Part shown: piece by piece, positions 8,207-16,405 of the stretch
Layout: the number at the start of each line of letters is the position of its first letter
Position numbering within the stretch: position 1 is the stretch's first letter
Source: DASXHY01 sp036272195
GTDB lineage: Bacteria > Verrucomicrobiota > Verrucomicrobiia > Limisphaerales > DASXHY01
NCBI GenBank assembly: GCA_036272195.1
Contig: DATAZE010000049.1
Span: 62,001-126,000 of the forward strand
Direction of reading: 5' to 3'
DNA: 64,000 bases
Made by a program: the position numbers and the translations under genes
The notes under the pieces: generated by a model
Told to the model about the DNA's origin: nothing
Seen by the model: only the letters and a program-made list of their open reading frames with translations
Database searches by the model: none

Positions 8207-9143
8207 AGAAATACCCGGCTTTTTTGCGGTCTTCCATCGCCGCTTCACTCGCTTTGTCGTCCGCGCGGGAGCCGCGTTCGGTCACGCGGGCAGCGGCGAT
8301 CTCGGCCACGATGTCATCCACACTGTCGGCGCGCGATTCAATCATGCCGGTGCTGATCATGTCCGCAATGGTGCGCACGCGCACCACGAGCCGTTTGATC
8401 GGTTCATTCGGCTTGGGACGCCCACCCTCGAACGGGTCGGGCTTGCCATTGACCACATGAGGCGGGGGAACCGGCACCCATTGGCCACCGCGGCGAAAAC
8501 ATTCGCGCTCGTGACTAAAATAAATGTTCGGCACCTCCAGCTTTTCCCGGTGGATGTATTCCCACACGTCCACCTCCGTCCAGTTCGACAATGGAAACAC
8601 GCGCATGTTTTCACCAGGATTCAAACGCGCGTTGTAGAGGTTCCAGATTTCCGGCCGCTGATTTTTCGGGTCCCACTGGCCGAAGCCGTCGCGGAAGCTG
8701 AAAAACCGCTCCTTCGCGCGCGCCTTTTCCTCGTCGCGCCGCGCTCCGCCGATGCAGCAATCAAAACGGTATTCCTCAATCGCGCCCAACAACGCCGGGA
8801 TTTGCAGACGATTGCGGCTGATGTCGGTTTTGTTGACTACCGCTGTGCCGTTGGCGATGGCGTTATCGACTGTGCTTACAATGAGTTTTGCGCCGAGTTG
8901 TTTCGCGCGACGGTCACGGAAATCGATCAGTTCGGGAAACTCGTGGCCCGTTTCCACGTTGAGCAGCGGCATGGGAATATCCGCCGGACGAAAGGCTTTC
9001 TCCGCGAGGCGCAGCAGGCAGATAGAGTCTTTGCCGCCGGAGAAAAGAATTGCCGGCCGCTCAAACTCGCCCGCAACTTCACGCATGATGTGAATCGCTT
9101 CGGTTTCGAGGTGATCGAGGTGGTCGAGATGGTATGAGGTCAT
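8205..9143 (-). CDS. cysD: Sulfate adenylyltransferase subunit CysD
   Basis: Catalytic subunit of ATP sulfurylase, an ATP-pyrophosphatase fold enzyme that adenylates sulfate. The PP-loop SGGKDS lies at residues 35-40, and the family segments RRDEEKARAKER, DPKNQRPE and FPLSNWTEVDVWEYI are all present. The 312-residue length is normal (about 300). It works with CysN, which follows on the same strand. The PP-loop and partner subunit make the assignment secure. Upstream, cysH ends 51 bases away. Confidence 0.95.
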   Translation of the reverse strand: MTSYHLDHLDHLETEAIHIMREVAGEFERPAILFSGGKDSICLLRLAEKAFRPADIPMPLLNVETGHEFPELIDFRDRRAKQLGAKLIVSTVDNAIANGTAVVNKTDISRNRLQIPALLGAIEEYRFDCCIGGARRDEEKARAKERFFSFRDGFGQWDPKNQRPEIWNLYNARLNPGENMRVFPLSNWTEVDVWEYIHREKLEVPNIYFSHERECFRRGGQWVPVPPPHVVNGKPDPFEGGRPKPNEPIKRLVVRVRTIADMISTGMIESRADSVDDIVAEIAAARVTERGSRADDKASEAAMEDRKKAGYF

Positions 9144-9194
9144 TTAGCGGGAAATTTCACAAGCGCTCGTTCGTGTCATTCGTAAAAGGCGCGC

Positions 9195-9863
9195 CTAAAT
9201 ACCGGCACCGGAGGTAACGACTTCCTTGCCCCAGGCGGCATGCAGGCCGCACTCGCGTTTTTCATCGGCTTTGGCTGGATCAAAATAATCCCATTCATTC
9301 GGCAACTGATGCTGCGCCAGGTAGGCTTCCATCTGGGCATCACTCCAATAAAACACCGGGCTGATTTTCAACGCGCCAAAATTTTTGTCCTCGCTGACGA
9401 TGTCAAGTTCGGCGCGGTTCGGGTTTTGCACCTTGCGCAGCGCCGTGATCCACACCGTCGGCGCGAACTCCTTCATGCCGCGCTGAAACGGTTCGAGTTT
9501 CATTTGCGCGCTGAATTGCTTCAACCCTGCCTCGTCATCGGTGGTAGGCACTGGTCCATAAACCGCCTCGCGATGTGCGACTGTCAATTTGGGCAGGTAT
9601 GCCTTGAGATTCAGCTTGAGCAATTTTTTCAACTCCTCAGCGTGCTGATACGTTGCCGGGCGATTGTAACCATGGTCCACCCAAAGCACCGGAATGTCCG
9701 ATTGCGCCTGCACGGCCAGATGCAAAACCACGGCTTCGTACGGGCGAAAATTCGTGGAAACAATCGCACGACCGTTCGCTTGCGCGGTGGCCCAGCGAAC
9801 AATTTCCAGCGGCGATTTATCACGCAATTCGGCGTTGATTTGGGAAATTTGAGCAGCAGTCAT
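9195..9863 (-). CDS. cysH: Phosphoadenylyl-sulfate (PAPS) or APS reductase CysH
   Basis: CysH reduces activated sulfate to sulfite using thioredoxin. The 222-residue protein has the PP-loop-like fold of the family and the catalytic ECGLH at residues 204-208 near the C-terminus. This is the only cysteine in the protein. APS reductases that bind a [4Fe-4S] cluster carry additional CC and CxxC cysteines, which are missing, so the sequence fits the PAPS-using type. That would require an APS kinase (CysC), which is not in this window. It sits 27 bases from cysI, in the same operon. Confidence 0.9.
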   Translation of the reverse strand: MTAAQISQINAELRDKSPLEIVRWATAQANGRAIVSTNFRPYEAVVLHLAVQAQSDIPVLWVDHGYNRPATYQHAEELKKLLKLNLKAYLPKLTVAHREAVYGPVPTTDDEAGLKQFSAQMKLEPFQRGMKEFAPTVWITALRKVQNPNRAELDIVSEDKNFGALKISPVFYWSDAQMEAYLAQHQLPNEWDYFDPAKADEKRECGLHAAWGKEVVTSGAGI

Positions 9864-9890
9864 AATGAAAATTGTTGAGATTGAGGCCGC

Positions 9891-11576
9891 TTAGTTGGCC
9901 GCAGCCGGTTCTTCCTTCAAAAGAACCCGGTCGCACCAATCCCCGAAGCGTTCGCCGCCACTCCGTTCTTTCGCGAAGCGCGCGAGCAGAGGGCGAAGTT
10001 CGTTTTCAATTTCCGGATCCTTGACCATGTCTTTCCAGATCCGGTTGAGGCGCGTGCCGGCAACATCTCCGCCGAGCCAGACCTGATATCGGCCAGGCGC
10101 CTTGCCCACAAAAGCAATTTCCGCCATGTAAGGCCGCGCGCAACCGTTCGGGCAACCCGTCGAGCGGATGATGATTTCCTCGCCGCCCAGGCCAAGGTCG
10201 CCGCAGAGCTTTTCCAGGCGATCAATCAACCCCGGCAACATCCGTTCGGATTCCGCGAGCGCCAGGCCGCAAGTGGGCAGCGCCGGGCAGGCAAGGGCGG
10301 CCAGATGAAGCACGCCAGCCTGTTTCTCGGTTTTCACGCCGTGCTCCAGGAGCAGCGCGTTGACTGCGGCACGATCGTTCTCCGGCACGTTCGCCAGGAT
10401 GATGTTTTGATTCGTCGTGAGCCGGAATTCAAGATGCGGGAATTTTTCCGAAACCTTGCGCAACGCACTTTTGAGCTGCAGGCCATCCGCATCCTTTACC
10501 CGACCATTCTCGACGTACAACGTCAGGAACCAGCGGCCATCCGTTTGTTTGTTCCAGCCGTAGAAATCCCCCATGCTCGTAAACTTGAAAGGCTTGGCCG
10601 GCGCGAGCTTCAGGTTCGCGCGCTGTTCAATCTCCGCTCGGGCCCAATCCGCGCCGCGTTCGGCAATCACATATTTTAACCGCGCGTGCTTGCGGTCGGT
10701 GCGATCGCCAAAATCGCGGTGAATCGTCAACACGGCTTTGGCGACGTCAATCAACTTGTCCGGCGTGATGAAGCCCATCACATCCGCCAACCGCGGGTAG
10801 GTCGCGTCGTTGCCGTGACTGCGCCCCATGCCGCCGCCCACGACCACATTGTAGCCGATCAATTGATCGTTTTCGATGACGGCGATGTAACCCAGGTCAT
10901 TGGTAAAAATGTCGATGTCGTTGACCGGCGGAATTGCGAAAGCAGTTTTAAATTTCCGCGGCAAATATTGCTTGCCGTAGAGCGGATCCACGAAGTCTTT
11001 GTTCTGCTCCTCCTCCAAATTCAACTGAACGCCATCCACCCAGATGGAATGATACGCCTTAGTCCTGGGTGCGAGCGCCATCGCGATCCGGTGGCAATCG
11101 GCGAACACCTGGTCGCGCGCCTTGGTGTACGCGGGGGTCGGCGGCGCGAGCACGTTACGGTTCACGTCGCCGCACGCAGACAGAGTCGACAGCAGCGACT
11201 CATTGATCCCCTTGATGAGCAGGCGCAGATTGGATTTCAGGATGCCATGAAATTGGATGCTTTGCCGCGTGGTGATTCGCAGCGTGTTATTGCCATAACG
11301 GGCCGAAATATCATCAAAAACATGCCACTGATTGGCGGTCATCACGCCGCCCGGGATACGCCCGCGGACCATCATGATAAACTTCTTGCCGGTCTTGCGC
11401 AGGTCACGGTCATCCTGTTGATAGCAGCCGTGGAATTTCAGGAATTCCCGGTCGTCATCGGTGAAATGATCGGTGTTATCATCAGCAATCGTGGCCGCGA
11501 TGGTGCCCGCGAGAGTCGGAATGGCTTCCTTAATCTCCTCGTTATGCGTCAATTTAACTGGCGTTTCGTTAATCAC
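9891..11576 (-). CDS. cysI: Assimilatory sulfite reductase hemoprotein subunit
   Basis: Siroheme and [4Fe-4S] enzyme that reduces sulfite to sulfide. The 561-residue protein has the two-fold repeated ferredoxin-like/siroheme layout: RITTRQSIQFHG near residue 100, GGGMGRSH near 250, and C-terminal cluster cysteines at about 429, 435, 474 and 478 (CPALPTC and GCPNGC). The GKAPGRYQVWLGGD segment is typical of CysI. The start is GTG at 11576. No NADPH flavoprotein (CysJ) is adjacent, so the electron donor may be ferredoxin or a distant CysJ. It is the first gene of the cys operon, directly behind a promoter and operator at 11584-11630. Confidence 0.93.
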   Translation of the reverse strand: MINETPVKLTHNEEIKEAIPTLAGTIAATIADDNTDHFTDDDREFLKFHGCYQQDDRDLRKTGKKFIMMVRGRIPGGVMTANQWHVFDDISARYGNNTLRITTRQSIQFHGILKSNLRLLIKGINESLLSTLSACGDVNRNVLAPPTPAYTKARDQVFADCHRIAMALAPRTKAYHSIWVDGVQLNLEEEQNKDFVDPLYGKQYLPRKFKTAFAIPPVNDIDIFTNDLGYIAVIENDQLIGYNVVVGGGMGRSHGNDATYPRLADVMGFITPDKLIDVAKAVLTIHRDFGDRTDRKHARLKYVIAERGADWARAEIEQRANLKLAPAKPFKFTSMGDFYGWNKQTDGRWFLTLYVENGRVKDADGLQLKSALRKVSEKFPHLEFRLTTNQNIILANVPENDRAAVNALLLEHGVKTEKQAGVLHLAALACPALPTCGLALAESERMLPGLIDRLEKLCGDLGLGGEEIIIRSTGCPNGCARPYMAEIAFVGKAPGRYQVWLGGDVAGTRLNRIWKDMVKDPEIENELRPLLARFAKERSGGERFGDWCDRVLLKEEPAAAN

Positions 11577-11583
11577 AAGTTAT

Positions 11584-11599
11584 TTACTAATGTTAGTAA
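11584..11599. promoter_or_regulatory. Palindromic operator at the cys operon start site
   Basis: A perfect 7-bp inverted repeat TTACTAA-TG-TTAGTAA begins a few bases past the -10 of the cysI promoter, so it would overlap the transcription start. A dimeric repressor bound here would block initiation. The regulator is unknown; sulfur- or redox-sensing repressors are reasonable candidates by context only. Confidence 0.6.
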
Positions 11600-11601
11600 T
11601 G

Positions 11602-11630
11602 ATTGTCAGTTAACCACGTCACCTTGTCAA
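11602..11630 (-). promoter_or_regulatory. Sigma-70-type promoter of the cysIHDN operon
   Basis: Read on the minus strand, a perfect TTGACA (-35, 11630-11625) and GACAAT (-10, 11607-11602) are separated by exactly 17 bases, with the cysI GTG start 26 bases after the -10. The -35 match is perfect and the -10 matches four of six positions. Confidence 0.65.
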
Positions 11631-11730
11631 ATCTCTTTTGAATCGGAGACGAAAGGCTTTAGCCTAGCAAAAGGCCGGAATAAATTCCAGTATTAGAATT
11701 TCGATTAAGCGGGCGGGAATTTACAGACGG

Positions 11731-12927
11731 ATGACGCGGAAAATGAGCCGGCAGCCGATTTATTATTTCGATAACAATGCCACGACCCGGGTTGCGCTAG
11801 AAGTCGTGGATGCCATGCTCCCCTTTTTGCGCGAATTCTGGGGAAATCCGTCGAGTGTTTATGGTTTCGGCAAACAATTGGCCAAACCGCTCGACGCCGC
11901 CCGCGAGAAAGTGGCCGCACTCATCAATGCCGAACCGCGCGAAATCATTTTCACAAGCTGCGGCACGGAGAGTAACAACTCGGCAATTCATAGCGCGCTC
12001 GTCACGCATCCACAAAAACGGCACCTGGTCATCACCGCCGTTGAGCACTCTGCCAATATTAAATTCTGTGCCCATCTGAAAAAAATGGGCTTCGACGTCA
12101 CTCTGCTGCCGGTTGATTCCGACGGCATCCTCGAAATCCATCTGCTGGAAAAATCCATCCGACCGGATACTGCCGTTGTTTCCGTGATGTGGGCGAACAA
12201 TGAAACCGGCGTCTTGTTTCCGATGAGCGAAATCGCAACGATTTGCCGCGACAAACAGGTTTTGTTTCATACCGACGCCGTGCAGATGGCGGGCAGATTG
12301 AAAATTGATGTCGCAGACCTTGGCGTGGATTTTCTCTCGCTGTCCGCGCACAAGCTTCATGGGCCCAAAGGAATCGGTCTCTTGTATGTGAAACGCGGCG
12401 TTAAGTATCAATCTTACGTCATTGGCGGCGGGCAGGAGCAAGGCCGCCGCGGCGGAACGGAGAATGTCGCCGGCATTGTCGGTTTCGGCCGCGCTGCGGA
12501 ACTCGCGCTGGCAAATTCGAAAAATGAAAACACACGCGCGCTGCGGGACAAATTGGAAAACGGGATCTTGAAAAGCACTTCCGGCGTCGTGCGAAATGGC
12601 GCACAGAACAATCGTTTGCCAAACACCTCGAACTTGTCCTTTGAAGGCATCGAAGCAGAAGGCATCTTGCTGTTGCTCGATGAATTGGGCATTTGCGCAT
12701 CGAGCGGTTCCGTATGCACTTCCGGTTCATTGGACCCTTCACACGTGTTGCTCGCAATGGGTTGCAGTCCAGCCCGTGCGCGGGGCAGCGTCCGGTTCAG
12801 CCTGGGCGTTTACAACACCGAAGCCGAAGTCGATTTTCTACTGAAGCATTTGCCCTCGATAGTTTCAAAATTGCGGTCGCATTCGCATCCGGAAAAGAAA
12901 TTGCGCCAAAAAACCACCGTCATTTGA
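11731..12927 (+). CDS. Cysteine desulfurase, NifS/IscS-like
   Basis: PLP enzyme that removes sulfur from cysteine as an enzyme persulfide for Fe-S clusters and thiolated cofactors. The 398-residue protein starts with the usual YYFDNNATT, has the PLP lysine in SAHKLHGPKG (K208) and the reactive cysteine in the loop SSGSVCTSGSLDPSH (C329). It has GGGQEQGRRGGTEN and the C-terminal ARGSVRFSLG. The loop form is group I (NifS/IscS). It starts 154 bases from cysI and reads divergently, linking sulfur assimilation with sulfur use. ATG at 11743 is an alternative start. No iscU, iscA or nifU was seen next to it, so nifS and iscS cannot be told apart. Confidence 0.9.
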   Translation: MTRKMSRQPIYYFDNNATTRVALEVVDAMLPFLREFWGNPSSVYGFGKQLAKPLDAAREKVAALINAEPREIIFTSCGTESNNSAIHSALVTHPQKRHLVITAVEHSANIKFCAHLKKMGFDVTLLPVDSDGILEIHLLEKSIRPDTAVVSVMWANNETGVLFPMSEIATICRDKQVLFHTDAVQMAGRLKIDVADLGVDFLSLSAHKLHGPKGIGLLYVKRGVKYQSYVIGGGQEQGRRGGTENVAGIVGFGRAAELALANSKNENTRALRDKLENGILKSTSGVVRNGAQNNRLPNTSNLSFEGIEAEGILLLLDELGICASSGSVCTSGSLDPSHVLLAMGCSPARARGSVRFSLGVYNTEAEVDFLLKHLPSIVSKLRSHSHPEKKLRQKTTVI

Positions 12928-12932
12928 CCAAT

Positions 12933-13781
12933 TCACGTCGCCGGAACAAATCGCTGAAACACTATCGCCACTCCAAACAGGCCGATAAAAACGAAGCCGA
13001 AATTCCGCGGCGCATCGGCCACCGCCAGCCAGTCGACGAACACGATCCCGGCAAGCAACCCAGAAACCGCCCGGCCAATCTGCCGATCCGCCGACCATAA
13101 CACCGGGCGCAAGCACCGAAGTACCCACAGCCCCAGCACGAGCGAAAGCAACGCAGCGCCCTTGCGGTATTCGTGGGTATTCATCAGGAAGGCCAGCGCA
13201 ATCGGCATCGCAAGAAATATCAGGGGCCAATATTCAACCGGGCCGCGCGCACTCTCGCGTCGTGCGAGAAAACTCAACCCTACAATGTAAGACGCGAGCG
13301 CGAATCCGCACCAGATGGCCCAACCGCCATTACCGCCACCAATGGAAGCCGCCACGATATAAACAAAAAATCGGCACGCGCCCATAAGCAGCGGCGAAAA
13401 GGTAATTACTTTGTGAATGGCATCGTAAAGCACGATGCAAATTAAGAGCATGATGCCCAATTCACCAGTTGCGATGCCGGCCCAAAACAGGCACGCCAAT
13501 CCCAGCGCAAACCAAAGCAACGCCAGTTTCCAAACTGTTCCCAGCGAGACGGCGCCGGATGGGATGGGCCGTTCCTTGCGGCGTTGCCGGTCGAAATTGA
13601 CATCGAACGCGTCGTTTAAATACATCCCGCCCACATAAAGAAATGTGGCTCCGGCGAGAAGAAAAGGAAGCTTGGCCGTGCTCGCGTGGCCGCCCAGCCA
13701 CCAGCCCGCCAGACAATTTGACCAGACTGTCGGCAGGTTTGAGACGCGGCCCAAAACAAGCAAGGTTCGCAAACGAGGCAT
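12933..13781 (-). CDS. eboC: UbiA-family prenyltransferase, EboC-like
   Basis: A 282-residue integral membrane protein with about eight hydrophobic helices. It has the first aspartate-rich motif NDAFDVNFD at residues 56-64, in which the Asp residues bind Mg2+ and the prenyl diphosphate, followed by the basic RKERPIPSG. These are the marks of UbiA-type prenyltransferases, which attach an isoprenoid chain to an aromatic or polar head group. The gene lies directly downstream of an EboE homologue on the same strand. In ebo clusters of algae-associated and other bacteria, a UbiA enzyme (EboC) and EboE occur together, so EboC is the preferred name. Its acceptor substrate is not known. Ordinary UbiA or MenA function cannot be excluded from sequence alone. 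Confidence 0.75.
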   Translation of the reverse strand: MPRLRTLLVLGRVSNLPTVWSNCLAGWWLGGHASTAKLPFLLAGATFLYVGGMYLNDAFDVNFDRQRRKERPIPSGAVSLGTVWKLALLWFALGLACLFWAGIATGELGIMLLICIVLYDAIHKVITFSPLLMGACRFFVYIVAASIGGGNGGWAIWCGFALASYIVGLSFLARRESARGPVEYWPLIFLAMPIALAFLMNTHEYRKGAALLSLVLGLWVLRCLRPVLWSADRQIGRAVSGLLAGIVFVDWLAVADAPRNFGFVFIGLFGVAIVFQRFVPAT

Positions 13782-13827
13782 TGCGCGCTAGCTTGTAGCC
13801 GGAAACGGCGGCGGGTTCAACCTTTGA

Positions 13828-13912
13828 TAGTGGCACGGGCGTCCCGCCTGTGCGTTTCTGTAATAAAAATTAACTCAGTTTGAATCTCACGGGCGAGACG
13901 CCCGTGCCACTA
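13828..13912. repeat. GGCACGGGCGTC palindromic element (copy 2 of 3)
   Basis: The outer arms TAGTGGCACGGGCGTC (13828-13843) and GACGCCCGTGCCACTA (13897-13912) are exact reverse complements. The right edge contains the eboE stop codon (minus strand TAG, 13912-13910). The element lies in the gap between eboE and the UbiA gene. Confidence 0.85.
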
Positions 13913-15097
13913 CGCCAGCCCGCGTTCCTTGAGGTTCGCCAACGTCCAATCATATTCCGCCGCGATCTGGTCCACCACGTCGCGATCTTTCAATCCATCC
14001 GGCAGCACTTCCCAAGTGTAGGTTTCCATTTCCAGATGCGTGCAGATACCAGGGTTCGCCGCGAGCAAATCCAGCGTGCCGTCAATATGATCCGCAGTCG
14101 TATCAAAAATCTCCGTGGGCGGGCTGTGCAACGGAACATGAAAATGAATCCGCCATTCTGAAGCCTCTCCGTTTTCCGATGCGTTGTCTCCCTCTTCCTT
14201 CGGCTCACCCGCAAGCGCTTCGTCCAGATCGCGGTAAATAAACCGTTGCCCATCCCCGCGACAAACCACCACCTGGTGCAAATAAACATCCTCCGCAAAC
14301 GCCGCCAGCGCCGCGCGGGTTTCAAGTGTCGGACGGACCTTGAGCGCGGAACTGAGATGAATCTTACTGATTTTAATGCCGCGCTGAAGCAGGCATCCGA
14401 GCGCGTTTTGCGGTTCCTCGAATTCCACCGCGAAATGGCAGGTGTCGTAATTCACACCCAGATGTTCCATCAACCGCGGGTCATGCGGATGCTCCGCGCG
14501 CATCCGGTCGAAAAACTGGATTGTCTCCCCACTGCTCTCGAGCAGGCACAACGGTTCGGGTTCCAAGCCAAGGTGCATCTTGCGTCCCGTCTGTTCACTG
14601 ACGCGCGCGATGTGTTCGACACAATGCCACAAGTTATCGCGGATTTTTTTCAGGTCTTCGCACCGGAGCGGAAACCCCTTGAACGAACCGGGTAGCGTGC
14701 TGACGCTGGCTTCCACGCCCTCCGGTGTAAGTTGCGCGAGCAAATCGAAAAGCAAGTTCGTGTATTTCAACCGGTCAGGAGAAGTCCAATCAGGGGTATA
14801 AACGTGCTCCTTCACTTTCGCGCCGTGAAAACGCCCGAACGGAAAACCGTTGATCGTAAAAACATAACAGTGGTTTTTTCCGAGCCACCGCTGGAACTCG
14901 AGCAGCGCGGTGCGGTTGGCCAGTTCGTGCGCCGCTTGATTGCTCAGGCGCAGGCCGATGGCGAACGGCTGTTTTGGGGAAACACGGTCGCGCACGCGCA
15001 ACGCGTAATTATTAAGCGACTGAAATGTCTCCGCCCAGGTCTCGCCGCGGTGGACATTCGTGCAGTAAGCAAGATGCAATCCCGCGCTGAGTTTCAC
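13910..15097 (-). CDS. eboE: EboE-type TIM-barrel protein
   Basis: A 395-residue protein recognised by its opening HLAYCTNVHRGETWAETF, the PFAIGLRLS segment near residue 45, the FTINGFPFG segment near 80, the STLPGSFKGF segment near 135 and LGLEPEPLCLLES near 180. These match EboE, a sugar-isomerase-like TIM-barrel protein of the ebo gene cluster, which has been linked to metabolite transport or scytonemin-type pathways in cyanobacteria and to related clusters in other phyla. The NYDTCHFAVEFEEP stretch near residue 225 has metal-ligand-like His, Glu and Asp residues. The adjacent downstream gene encodes the partner UbiA enzyme. Other ebo genes (eboA, B, D, F) are not in this window. Confidence 0.8.
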   Translation of the reverse strand: MKLSAGLHLAYCTNVHRGETWAETFQSLNNYALRVRDRVSPKQPFAIGLRLSNQAAHELANRTALLEFQRWLGKNHCYVFTINGFPFGRFHGAKVKEHVYTPDWTSPDRLKYTNLLFDLLAQLTPEGVEASVSTLPGSFKGFPLRCEDLKKIRDNLWHCVEHIARVSEQTGRKMHLGLEPEPLCLLESSGETIQFFDRMRAEHPHDPRLMEHLGVNYDTCHFAVEFEEPQNALGCLLQRGIKISKIHLSSALKVRPTLETRAALAAFAEDVYLHQVVVCRGDGQRFIYRDLDEALAGEPKEEGDNASENGEASEWRIHFHVPLHSPPTEIFDTTADHIDGTLDLLAANPGICTHLEMETYTWEVLPDGLKDRDVVDQIAAEYDWTLANLKERGLA

Positions 15098-15222
15098 AGT
15101 GACGCAACTTTACGCCCCCTTTGAAACGCTGTGAAGCAAATAGTGGCCTGGAGGGACCGCCTCCGGTCATCGAATTTTCACTTTCACTTTTCCCGCGATC
15201 GGCTATTAAATTCCCCATCGCT

Positions 15223-15612
15223 ATGCTCAAAACTGGAATTTTGAACCCTCACATACTCTCGCTGCTTGCCAGCGTACGTCATACCAACACCATAGTGATT
15301 TCCGACCGCGGTTTTCCTTTCTGGCCCATGATCGAAACCGTGGACATTTCCCTGTGCGACGACATTCCCACCGTGCTCGACGTCGTGCGCGCGATTCGTC
15401 CCAATTTCAAAGCGGGCAAAGGCTGGATGGCGCGAGAATTCCTGAAAGTGAACGGTCAGAAAACGCAGGCGACCTTCAACGAGGCACTTAAGGGAATAAC
15501 CATGGCCTACGAGCCGCACGAGGAATTCAAACAGCGCGTGCCAGTTGCCATCGGCCTGATTCGCACCGGCGATACAATCCAATACGCGAACATGATTTTG
15601 CAATCGGCGTGA
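15223..15612 (+). CDS. RbsD/FucU-family sugar mutarotase-like protein
   Basis: The 129-residue product begins MLKTGILNPHILSLLASVRHTNTIVISDRGFPF, the N-terminal pattern of RbsD/FucU proteins, which interconvert ring forms of ribose or fucose. The catalytic His20 of RbsD is matched by H20 (in VRHTN), and the conserved Asp by D28. The C-terminal half (RTGDTIQYANMILQSA) matches the family end, including the Tyr-Ala-Asn that closes the active site. An upstream in-frame extension was rejected because the RbsD-like part begins here. The sugar is unknown. It overlaps no neighbour; the methyltransferase converges 10 bases away. Confidence 0.82.
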   Translation: MLKTGILNPHILSLLASVRHTNTIVISDRGFPFWPMIETVDISLCDDIPTVLDVVRAIRPNFKAGKGWMAREFLKVNGQKTQATFNEALKGITMAYEPHEEFKQRVPVAIGLIRTGDTIQYANMILQSA

Positions 15613-15622
15613 ACAAGCCGAT

Positions 15623-16342
15623 TTACGAGGCGCGCGCAATCAAATATGCCGACCACCCCAGCCAATGGATATATGAAGTAAATCTTTTCCGGCTAGGCGG
15701 CAAAAAACGAAACGCCGGGCAGGCCGCCGCAAACAACCAATTGCGCGAAATTCCGCTCGCGACTACCTCGAGCCCTTCAAGTCGCGCCGCCGCCGCCAGT
15801 GTGTCCACCGGCACCACTCCGACATGCGTGGGGTCATCAAAAAAATTCAGCGTGAAGGTTCCCGCGGCTTTTCCCGTGGGGCTGGCCAGGTCGAGTGATT
15901 TGGGATGCGGAGTTTCAAAATAGACTCGCCCACCCGGCATCAGCAATCGCGCCACTTCCCGCATCAACGGATCGATGTTTCCCAAGTGCTCCACCAGGTG
16001 CATGCAGGTGATGGCGTTCATGGAGTGGCCGGGCCAGGGAAGTTTTTCACGCTCAAAATCCACTCGGGCGAACTGGCAGCCGGCGGGATATTTTTCCGGA
16101 GATCCCATTTTGTCGGCGGCAAAGAGGTGGAGGTCTGGGCGTAATTCCGCCATGTGACCGAGCGTTTCCCCATCAGACGAGCCGAGGTCAAGGAGCGCGC
16201 CGCCACGCGGGGTGCCAGCCACGAATTGCGCGCGAGTGTCCAACCACGGCACCGGGCGAATATATTTCCAGTTCAATCGACGACGAGGATGAAACGAATT
16301 ACGAAAGCAGGAAAGCAGGAAAGCAGGAAACGTTAGTGGCAC
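15623..16342 (-). CDS. Class I SAM-dependent methyltransferase
   Basis: A 239-residue Rossmann-like methyltransferase. Motif I, LLDLGSSDGETLG (near residues 50-60), binds S-adenosylmethionine, and the later segments HLVEHLGNIDPLMREVARLLMPGGRVYFETP match the class I fold (motifs III-V). The substrate is unknown. The first 15 or so residues (MPLTFPAFLLSCFRN) are encoded by a short tandem repeat GAAAGCAG x3 at 16303-16330, and are probably not native. A TTG at 16276 (NWKYIRPVPWLD) is a plausible later start, giving 217 residues. The gene lies between rpsA and the RbsD-like gene. Confidence 0.75.
   Translation of the reverse strand: MPLTFPAFLLSCFRNSFHPRRRLNWKYIRPVPWLDTRAQFVAGTPRGGALLDLGSSDGETLGHMAELRPDLHLFAADKMGSPEKYPAGCQFARVDFEREKLPWPGHSMNAITCMHLVEHLGNIDPLMREVARLLMPGGRVYFETPHPKSLDLASPTGKAAGTFTLNFFDDPTHVGVVPVDTLAAAARLEGLEVVASGISRNWLFAAACPAFRFLPPSRKRFTSYIHWLGWSAYLIARAS
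16303..16330. repeat. Tandem repeat GAAAGCAG x3
   Basis: Three perfect copies of an 8-bp unit plus GAAA lie over the predicted start of the methyltransferase gene. Slipped-strand changes in copy number would shift the frame of that N-terminus. Confidence 0.9.
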
Positions 16343-16405
16343 GGGCGTCCTTGCCCGTGAGTTGCCGTCTTTTGAAACACACGGGCGAGGACGCCCGTGC
16401 CACTA
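16334..16405. repeat. GGCACGGGCGTC palindromic element (copy 3 of 3)
   Basis: TAGTGGCACGGGCGTCC (16334-16350) and GGACGCCCGTGCCACTA (16389-16405) are exact reverse complements, with inner CCCGTG / CACGGG pairs. The element lies between the rpsA terminator and the methyltransferase start. Confidence 0.85.

Noticed and set aside
8181..9137. Long open frame on the plus strand over cysD (about 318 codons)
   Set aside because: Antisense shadow of cysD with no family features or ribosome binding site.
10686..11696. Long open frame on the plus strand over cysI
   Set aside because: Antisense shadow; cysI has four cluster cysteines and the expected siroheme motifs.
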